Assembly: GCA_003577105.1 (NCBI GenBank)
Contig: QEUQ01000047.1
Coordinates: 1-35,365 of the forward strand
Length of the DNA: 35,365 bases
Source: Acidobacteriota bacterium
Lineage (GTDB): Bacteria; Actinomycetota; Acidimicrobiia; ATN3
Direction: 5' to 3'
The first letter of the stretch is position 1, and every line of letters begins with the position of its first letter. The notes below the pieces were generated by a model, which saw only the letters and a list, made by a program, of their open reading frames with translations, did no database searches and had not been told where the DNA came from. The position numbers and the translations under genes were made by a program. Of the stretch, positions 30,401 to 35,365 are shown in pieces.

Positions 30401-30817
30401 GTGACTTCGCGTAGCTCCCTTAGTCACCTCGAAGGACACGAATTCCAGCCCACCGAATTCGAGGTCACCAAGGAGAAGATCGGCCAATTCGCGGATGCCA
30501 TTGGCGATCAGTCATATGAAAGCGGCGAGGTTGCGCCTCCCACGATGGCAGCCCTCTACGGTCTGAGCGCCGTCGGGTCGCTCCTAGCCCTCGAGGAAGT
30601 CAGCCCACATCTTGCGCGAGTGATCCATGCCGATCAGGAGCTGACCTGGGAACGTCCGGTTACCGCCGGCGAGTTGCTAACGACTAAGGGGCGGATATCT
30701 AGAGTCCGCGAAAGATCCGGCGCATGGTTTGTCACGGTTGAGTCCGAAACCTGTGACTCGAGTGGGGCCCCTGTCGGAACGTCAGTCTCCACGCTGGTGA
30801 TCGGTGGGTCGGAGTGA
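30401..30817 (+). CDS. HadA-like dehydratase subunit (FAS1-type hotdog domain)
   Basis: The 138 residues resemble HadA/HadC proteins, the non-catalytic partner in (3R)-hydroxyacyl-ACP dehydratases of mycobacterial FAS-II. HLEGHEFQPTEFEVTKEKIG, then FADAIGDQS, VAPPTMAALYGL, HADQELTWERPVTAGELLTT and FVTVESETCDSSG follow the hotdog strand order. The catalytic Asp/His motif is absent, as expected for a HadA-type subunit. It starts at a GTG (30401), 24 bases after rpmG, with no clear ribosome site, and overlaps the next gene. In this organism it may serve ordinary fatty-acid synthesis or polyketide chains; mycolate synthesis is not implied. Confidence 0.82.
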   Translation: MTSRSSLSHLEGHEFQPTEFEVTKEKIGQFADAIGDQSYESGEVAPPTMAALYGLSAVGSLLALEEVSPHLARVIHADQELTWERPVTAGELLTTKGRISRVRERSGAWFVTVESETCDSSGAPVGTSVSTLVIGGSE

Positions 30818-31238
30818 GTACCGGTTGCTTGATCGGCCACGCAAGATGACCGCTGAGCGCGTCGCAAAGAGCCGCGAATACTCGGCCGACGGCGCTGCCC
30901 TCGCCAAATATGCGGAAGCGAGCGGGGATCACAACCCGATACATCTCGACCCAGATGCAGCTCGCAAAGCGGGTCTTGAGGACTGCGTGGTCCATGGCAT
31001 GTTGATCATGGCCTGGGCCGCCAGCGTTGCTGCCGAAGTCGTAGGTGGCGCACAGAACCTCAAAAGCCTCAGGATGCGCTTCAAGTCACCGCTGTATGTT
31101 GGGGTACAGGCGACTGTGACCGCAGAGGCCGTTGAGGCCACCGGAGAGCAAATTGATGTCCGGGTCACCGTGAGTGATCCAAGTGGCCTGACCTGCGCAT
31201 CCGGTAGCGGCATAGCCACAGCAAGAAGATTTCACTAA
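30804..31238 (+). CDS. HadB-like catalytic dehydratase subunit (MaoC hotdog)
   Basis: This single-hotdog MaoC protein carries the hydratase-2 motif: YAEASGDHNPIHLDPDAARK with Asp42 and His47 (numbered from the 30804 start), then VVHGMLIMAWAASVA. With HadA it should form a heterodimer that dehydrates (3R)-hydroxyacyl thioesters in fatty-acid elongation. The GTG at 30804 overlaps the HadA stop by 14 bases. An ATG at 30846 is also possible and leaves the domain intact. No hadC follows; the next gene is an ECF sigma factor. Confidence 0.87.
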   Translation: MGRSEYRLLDRPRKMTAERVAKSREYSADGAALAKYAEASGDHNPIHLDPDAARKAGLEDCVVHGMLIMAWAASVAAEVVGGAQNLKSLRMRFKSPLYVGVQATVTAEAVEATGEQIDVRVTVSDPSGLTCASGSGIATARRFH

Positions 31239-31261
31239 GCGAACACGTAACATCACGGATA

Positions 31262-31295
31262 GCAGCGGAGTCAAAAGGTTCACCGCTGCGGGAGG
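31262..31295 (+). promoter_or_regulatory. Hairpin adjoining the ribosome site of the ECF sigma gene
   Basis: GCAGCGG (31262-31268) and CCGCTGC (31283-31289) form a perfect seven-pair stem with a 14-base loop. The GGGAGG ribosome site (31290-31295) starts on the next base. It could modulate translation of the sigma factor. No standard ECF GGAAC-type promoter was seen. Confidence 0.45.
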
Positions 31296-31300
31296 TACTC

Positions 31301-31876
31301 GTGGAGGTACCGGTCGAACTTGTCGAATCTGCGAAAGCAGGCGACGAGAGAGCGATCGAGGAGCTGATCAGAAGGTCCCAGACTAGTGTTTATACGCTGG
31401 CCTACCGTCTGACCGGCAATGAGGAAGATGCCCGAGACGTCACGCAAGAGACGTTCATTAGGGTGGTCCGGAACTTGAAGAAGTTTCGCGGCGATTCTTC
31501 CTTCTCGACTTGGCTCTACCGGGTTACATCCAATTCGGCATACACGCTGATGGCCAAGCGCAAGAGGCGTGCTGCTGAGAGCCTGGATGAACTGACCGAG
31601 ACCTTCGAGCCGCCGGCAGATACGGCACCGGGCCCTGAGGCTCGGGCAATTTCGTCGGATGCGCGTGACCGGTTGGTCGCAGCACTCTCGAAATTGTCAG
31701 AAAATGACCGCATTGTCGTGGTCATGAAAGACATTTACGGGTTTCCTCATGAGGAAATCGCAGCTGAGCTGGGAATTGGAGTCTCAGCCTGCAAGGTCCG
31801 GCTCTTCCGGGCTAGGCAGCGGCTGCGAGATGTACTCGAAGGGGATGGGGCCTCTGAAAAGGAACAGGTGAGCTAG
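31301..31876 (+). CDS. ECF-type RNA polymerase sigma factor
   Basis: The 191 residues contain sigma region 2 (VYTLAYRLTGNEEDARDVTQ and TFIRVVRNLKKFRGDSSFST, then WLYRVTSNSAY) and region 4 (LSENDRIVVVMKDIYGFPHE, then EIAAELGIGVSACKVRLFRA), separated by an acidic linker, with no regions 1.1 or 3. It would direct RNA polymerase to stress- or envelope-related promoters. The GTG start at 31301 has GGGAGG five bases upstream. The stop is directly followed by the ATG of a zinc anti-sigma gene, so the two are coupled. The molybdoenzyme gene downstream is a plausible target or signal-linked partner. Confidence 0.94.
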   Translation: MEVPVELVESAKAGDERAIEELIRRSQTSVYTLAYRLTGNEEDARDVTQETFIRVVRNLKKFRGDSSFSTWLYRVTSNSAYTLMAKRKRRAAESLDELTETFEPPADTAPGPEARAISSDARDRLVAALSKLSENDRIVVVMKDIYGFPHEEIAAELGIGVSACKVRLFRARQRLRDVLEGDGASEKEQVS

Positions 31877-32284
31877 ATGGAGTGTGCAGAAGCGGCCACG
31901 GCACTCCCGGGCTGCGTTGAAGGCGATCTACCTGAAGACGTCGCGGCGCATCTTGAGACGTGCATTCACTGCCAGGCCGAAGCTGTGCGTTACAAGCGCC
32001 ATGCGCGGCTAATGGGCACGTTGGCTGACCAATATGTTGAGCCCCCGGCTGATCTGCTTGAGTCGCTCCTCGACTCGGTGATTGAAGATCGCAAGCATAG
32101 GCGTTCGGTGAGGCGCAAAGCAGCCGTTGGAATCGGCGGGCTGGCTATTGCAGCTGCGGGAACGGCCGTTGGAATCGTTGTGCACCAGCGGCACAAGGCG
32201 GCCACTCGCGGACTGGTCGAGATTGCGGGCAACGTGATCGACGCGATCAGGCCGGCGGGAACATCTGACTTGGTGGCGAGCTAG
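31877..32284 (+). CDS. Membrane-bound zinc anti-sigma factor (ZAS type)
   Basis: This 135-residue protein starts on the base after the sigma stop. It has the ZAS motif His25-x3-Cys29-x2-Cys32 (HLETCIHC), with Cys3 or Cys13 as a possible fourth ligand. A helical segment follows, then one membrane helix at about residues 83-104 (VGIGGLAIAAAGTAVGIVVH). It should hold the sigma factor inactive until a redox or envelope signal releases it. The outside part after the helix is only about 30 residues, so signal sensing is probably by the zinc site or by a partner rather than by a large external domain. Confidence 0.88.
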   Translation: MECAEAATALPGCVEGDLPEDVAAHLETCIHCQAEAVRYKRHARLMGTLADQYVEPPADLLESLLDSVIEDRKHRRSVRRKAAVGIGGLAIAAAGTAVGIVVHQRHKAATRGLVEIAGNVIDAIRPAGTSDLVAS

Positions 32285-32347
32285 AACCAAGCCTCGGCAG
32301 CGCCGCCGCCGTCAGATGGTCGGGGAAATCTGTGCGATTCTAGCCAC

Positions 32348-33982
32348 GTGCAAACTCCGTCAGATCCAGGGGCCGAAATCACCGACGCCTCTAGCGATCG
32401 CGCATCCGATCGCGATGCAGAGACGGGTTCAGGGCTTGCCTATGCATCAACTGTTGCAGGTGGAGCCGCCGCAGTTGTTGCGCTAAGCACAGGCGAGATT
32501 CTCGCTGCGACAACGGGCTTCTTTCCTTCTTTCATCGATTCGGTCACCTCCGCAGTAATAGACCTGGCCCCAAAGGCGCTTGTGAAGTTCGGGATCAGCG
32601 TATTCGGCACCTACGACAAGATGGTCCTGGTGGCCGTGACTTCCGCTCTTGTGTGCGGCGCCGGTGCTGCGATTGGCCGAATTGCGAGGCGAGCTGTTCG
32701 TCTCGCCGTGCTGGGCGCATCGATATTCGGCATGATCGGAGTGGTCGCGTCATTGCAGTCCAAAGCTCGGCTTCTCGGCGCAATCTCAGGTGCGGCAATC
32801 TCGATAGGGGCTGCCGCTGTCGTCTACGCAGTGCTTGTGGAGCGCTCAACGCGACCAACGGAACAGGGCGAGTTGACTGAGCCAATCTCCGGTGAGGTGG
32901 AAGCATCTGGAATCTCACGACGCAAGTTCTTCTGGACGGCGGCTGTAATTGGCGCGACAGCAAGCTCAATAGCACTGGCTACAAGAGTGATCTCCTCAGG
33001 TGCGAGCGCCGAAACCGCCCGTTCACAAGTGGTCCTTCCCGCGCCGAAGTCGCCGCTGCCGGCACCCCCGGAATCGACATCACTCAATGTCGGTGGAGTG
33101 ACGCCACTTGTCACATCAAACGCCGACTTCTACACGGTCGACACCTCTGTCTTCACACCGCGTACCGACTTGCGAGACTGGGACTTGAAGGTCTCAGGCA
33201 TGGTCAGCAACCCGTACAGGATCAGCTTCGATGAACTGCTCGAAATGGAGATGGTTGAGGAATTCGTGACGCTCGCCTGCGTCTCAAACGAAGTGGGCGG
33301 CAACCTCATCGGCAACGCGCGATGGCGCGGTGTTCCCCTCGCCCGCATAATCGATCGTGCGGGTATCGAAAGCGGTGCCGACCAGATTGTCGGGCGATCA
33401 TCTGACAACTTCGCCGTCGGATTCCCGACGGATGTTGCGCTTGATGGCCGAGTTGCCCTTGTGGCCGTCGCCATGAACGGCGAGCCACTTCCGACGGGTC
33501 ATGGATTTCCGGCACGCCTTGTTGTAGCCGGCCTGTACGGCTATGTCTCAGCGACTAAGTGGATTTCCGAAATCGAGCTGACGACCTTTGACGCGTTTGA
33601 CGCTTATTGGATTCCCAGGGGATGGGCACAGAGGGCACCTATTAAGACTCAGTCGCGCATTGACGTACCCCGCGCATCTGCCCGTATTGCTCCCGGCAAG
33701 ACGGCAATTGCCGGCGTGGCCTGGGCACCCTCGCGAGGGATCTCACGAGTAGAAATCCAAATCGACGACGGACCGTGGGTAGCTGCTGACCTCGCTGAGT
33801 CACTCTCGGTCAATTCCTGGCGCCAGTGGATGCATCAGTGGGATGCAACTCCTGGCCGGCATGTCATCAGGGTCCGGGCAACAGACGGGTACGGCGAGAC
33901 GCAGACCGATCGAATCTCACCTCCTGAACCCGACGGCGCAACCGGATATCACACAATCGCTGTCACGGTCTCGGAAAGCTAG
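32348..33982 (+). CDS. Membrane-anchored sulfite-oxidase-type molybdoenzyme
   Basis: The protein has 544 residues. The first 165 hold about four helices (near 32-57, 91-113, 117-136 and 143-165). Then comes a Tat-like motif SRRKFF at 190-195 before a further hydrophobic stretch (197-212). The catalytic SUOX-fold domain starts near 255 (SNADFYTVDTSVFTPRTDLR). Cys311 in TLACVSNEVGG should bind molybdopterin, and GHGFPARLVVAGLYGYVSATKW follows. The C-terminal 110 residues are a Mo-co dimerisation Ig-like domain (GVAWAPSRGISRVEIQIDDG). A Sec-inserted bundle followed by a Tat-exported enzyme is a topology known for some actinobacterial proteins. The substrate (sulfite, methionine sulfoxide or other) is not decidable. 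The GTG has no Shine-Dalgarno; GATTCT six bases upstream may be a leaderless -10 box. Confidence 0.9.
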   Translation: MQTPSDPGAEITDASSDRASDRDAETGSGLAYASTVAGGAAAVVALSTGEILAATTGFFPSFIDSVTSAVIDLAPKALVKFGISVFGTYDKMVLVAVTSALVCGAGAAIGRIARRAVRLAVLGASIFGMIGVVASLQSKARLLGAISGAAISIGAAAVVYAVLVERSTRPTEQGELTEPISGEVEASGISRRKFFWTAAVIGATASSIALATRVISSGASAETARSQVVLPAPKSPLPAPPESTSLNVGGVTPLVTSNADFYTVDTSVFTPRTDLRDWDLKVSGMVSNPYRISFDELLEMEMVEEFVTLACVSNEVGGNLIGNARWRGVPLARIIDRAGIESGADQIVGRSSDNFAVGFPTDVALDGRVALVAVAMNGEPLPTGHGFPARLVVAGLYGYVSATKWISEIELTTFDAFDAYWIPRGWAQRAPIKTQSRIDVPRASARIAPGKTAIAGVAWAPSRGISRVEIQIDDGPWVAADLAESLSVNSWRQWMHQWDATPGRHVIRVRATDGYGETQTDRISPPEPDGATGYHTIAVTVSES

Positions 33983-34009
33983 CCTGACCAGCTCTGCAAC
34001 ATATTCCAA

Positions 34010-34038
34010 TTGACTCGCGCTCGCTCCGCTGTTTTACT
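34010..34038 (+). promoter_or_regulatory. Promoter of the SAM riboswitch / thrC transcript
   Basis: TTGACT (34010-34015) and TTTACT (34033-34038) are separated by 17 bases. The predicted start near 34045 lies about 13 bases before the aptamer P1 stem. Confidence 0.6.
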
Positions 34039-34057
34039 TGTCTGTAACTGAATACAG

Positions 34058-34182
34058 CTCATCCAGAGAGGCAGAGGGACAGGCCCGATGAAGCCTCGGC
34101 AACCACCAAGACCGAAGATCCGGTTGCGGCAGGTGCCAATTCCGACCCAGGACCCCTGAAGGTGTCCGATGGGAAAGATGAG
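34058..34182 (+). ncRNA. SAM-I (S-box) riboswitch aptamer
   Basis: The S-box core is clear: AGAGAGGCAGAGGGACAGGC near 34065-34084, then CCGATGAAGCCTCGGCAACC near 34085-34104, followed by the later GGTGCCAATTCC element at 34133-34144 and a GATGGGAAAGATGAG end. The closing stem P1 is CTCATC (34058-34063) with GATGAG (34177-34182). In known S-boxes bound S-adenosylmethionine favours a downstream terminator; here such a terminator follows at 34194. The regulated gene is threonine synthase rather than the usual methionine or cysteine gene. Confidence 0.93.
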
Positions 34183-34193
34183 GACCCCTTCGA

Positions 34194-34227
34194 AGTCTCT
34201 GCGTGCACATGATCGCAGGGACTTTTT
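34194..34227 (+). terminator. Riboswitch expression-platform terminator
   Basis: AGTCTCTGCG (34194-34203) pairs with CGCAGGGACT (34214-34223) through ten pairs including one G-T, with a ten-base loop, and the stem runs into five T (34223-34227). It stands between the aptamer and the thrC start. The antiterminator pairing was not resolved. Confidence 0.8.
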
Positions 34228-34277
34228 GATTGGGACCATCGGGAAGACCCTCTCTCCAACTACCCGAAGGAGTCCAA

Positions 34278-35365
34278 ATGCCCGCCATGACCGGCCTCAC
34301 ATGCCGCGAATGCGGTCGTCAGTACCCGGCCGAGGCTATTCACGTGTGCGAATTCTGCTTTGGCCCGCTCGAGGTCGCATATGACTATGAAGCAATAGCT
34401 TCGACAATCACTCGCGAGACCGTTGAAAACGGACCGCGGTCGCTTTGGCGCTATCGCGAGCTACTGCCGGTCGTAGGTGACGACTACGTTGATCTCGGTG
34501 CGGGCCTCACGCCTCTAGTCAGGGCCGAGCGGCTTGGTGCAGAGCTCGGGCTGGCCAACCTGTGGATCAAGAACGAAATCCCCAACCCGACGCATTCCTT
34601 CAAGGACCGAGTCGTCTCAGTTGCGCTGACACGAGCTCGTGAGCTGGGCTACTCCACAGTGGGATGCGCGTCCACCGGCAATCTTGCTAACTCGGTGGCG
34701 GCACATTCGGCTGCTGTTGGAATCGATTCCGTCGTATTTATCCCCTCCAATCTAGAGGCCGGAAAAATTGTCACAACCGCCATATATGGTGGAACCGTTG
34801 TCGCAGTCGAAGGTAACTACGACGACGTCAACAGACTCTGCGCAGAGGCGGCCGGGGAGTTCCCGTGGGCCTTCGTGAACGTCAACATCAGGCCGTACTA
34901 CGCAGAAGGGTCAAAGACAATTGCATATGAGACTGCTGAACAGCTCGGCTGGAAAACGCCGGACCATGTTGTTGTACCAGTGGCCAGCGGATCACTGCTG
35001 ACCAAGGTCAAGAAAGGGTTCGACGAGCTCTACAAAGTCGGATTGCTCGACGAGGAGCCTGCAGTGCGAGTGAGTGGCGCCCAGGCGGAGGGGTGCTCGC
35101 CCGTCGCAACTGCATTTGTCGAGGAGGCACCGGCGATCAAGCCAGTCAAGCCTGAGACGATTGCGAAGTCGCTGGCGATCGGGAATCCAGCTGATGGCTA
35201 CTACGCGATTGACGCCGCTTCGAAAACCGGCGGTGGTTTTGGCAAGGTGACCGACGCCGAGATCGTGGAGGCCGTGGAATTGCTGGCGCGCACTCAGGGC
35301 ATCTTCACCGAGACTGCTGGCGGAGTAACCATTGCGTCGCTGATACAGCTTGTTGAAGCGGGCAC
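34278..35365 (+). CDS. thrC: Threonine synthase (3' end cut)
   Basis: The enzyme converts O-phosphohomoserine to threonine with pyridoxal phosphate. The visible 362 residues begin with a zinc-ribbon-like extension (Cys9, Cys12, Cys24, Cys27), then LTPLVRAERLGAELGL and WIKNEIPNPTHSFKDR with the PLP lysine Lys109. CASTGNLANSVAAHSAAVG and the phosphate-binding PVASGSLLTK follow, and KSLAIGNPADG comes later. The frame remains open to the window edge. The ATG has GAAGGAG upstream. The zinc-ribbon form is common in actinobacteria and archaea. Expression is expected to be lowered by SAM through the riboswitch. Confidence 0.95.
   Translation, partial: MPAMTGLTCRECGRQYPAEAIHVCEFCFGPLEVAYDYEAIASTITRETVENGPRSLWRYRELLPVVGDDYVDLGAGLTPLVRAERLGAELGLANLWIKNEIPNPTHSFKDRVVSVALTRARELGYSTVGCASTGNLANSVAAHSAAVGIDSVVFIPSNLEAGKIVTTAIYGGTVVAVEGNYDDVNRLCAEAAGEFPWAFVNVNIRPYYAEGSKTIAYETAEQLGWKTPDHVVVPVASGSLLTKVKKGFDELYKVGLLDEEPAVRVSGAQAEGCSPVATAFVEEAPAIKPVKPETIAKSLAIGNPADGYYAIDAASKTGGGFGKVTDAEIVEAVELLARTQGIFTETAGGVTIASLIQLVEAG

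Noticed and set aside
30143-30487. Minus-strand open frame of 114 codons over rpmG
   Set aside because: Antisense to rpmG, which has a ribosome site and all four zinc cysteines.
33979-34300. Minus-strand open frames of 66-88 codons over the riboswitch
   Set aside because: They run antisense through the S-box aptamer and terminator and encode nothing recognisable.
1-35365. CRISPR array, prophage or complete insertion sequence
   Set aside because: No regularly spaced identical repeats, integrase, transposase or phage structural gene was found.

Overview
The window is a gene-dense stretch (about 58-60% GC by eye) of an actinobacterial chromosome, probably from a deep-branching or uncultured lineage. 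The evidence is a set of actinobacterial gene orders and families. DUF5318, a class A penicillin-binding protein and a GT87-type membrane glycosyltransferase lie in a row, the order I recall around ponA1 of Mycobacterium tuberculosis. tRNA-Thr, tRNA-Met, rpmG, hadA and hadB also follow one another as in mycobacteria. GTG and TTG starts and short gene overlaps are frequent. I cannot place it more precisely. I see no CRISPR array, intact insertion sequence, prophage or replication origin.

Layout. Positions 1-5035 hold the tail of a cut gene, a large secreted beta-propeller protein (minus strand) whose promoter spacer contains nine G, a small membrane-anchored protein and an epoxide hydrolase. 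Positions 5085-10879 hold a giant activase-like ATPase of the 2-hydroxyacyl-CoA dehydratase activator superfamily, divergent from a TetR regulator with palindromic sites between them, then a YdeI-family protein. A G-run repeat lies between the last two. Positions 10980-15535 hold ilvBN behind a complete attenuator (promoter, Leu-Val-Val-Val leader peptide, hairpin, terminator), followed by a methyltransferase and a glycosyltransferase. Positions 15548-19364 hold a zinc peptidase-like gene (minus) and a compact plus-strand group: double-hotdog MaoC hydratase, membrane protein, methyltransferase and ubiquitin-fold protein.

Positions 19262-25091 (minus strand) are a tightly overlapping envelope and pantothenate operon: DUF5318, PBP1A, a frame-broken GT87 glycosyltransferase, panB and a DUF192 protein. 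Two of its members appear to start at CTG codons that overlap the preceding stop. Positions 25218-28183 (minus) hold YajQ, a DUF2207-like membrane protein and another membrane protein. Positions 28359-31238 hold tRNA-Tyr, an SDR with altered catalytic residues, tRNA-Thr, tRNA-Met, a PaaI-type thioesterase, rpmG and hadA/hadB-like hotdog dehydratases. Positions 31301-33982 hold an ECF sigma factor, its zinc anti-sigma factor and a membrane-anchored sulfite-oxidase-type molybdoenzyme. The window ends with a SAM-I riboswitch and terminator in front of a truncated threonine synthase gene.

The best leads are the homopolymer-spaced promoter of the secreted propeller gene, the internally duplicated activase whose two halves each keep the Fe-S cysteines, the TetR operator, the ilv attenuator, the SAM riboswitch on thrC, the paired CTG starts, the broken GT87 gene and the ubiquitin-fold gene group. 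Two reading-frame anomalies (near 3080-3165 and 21570) mean that sequence error must be excluded locally.
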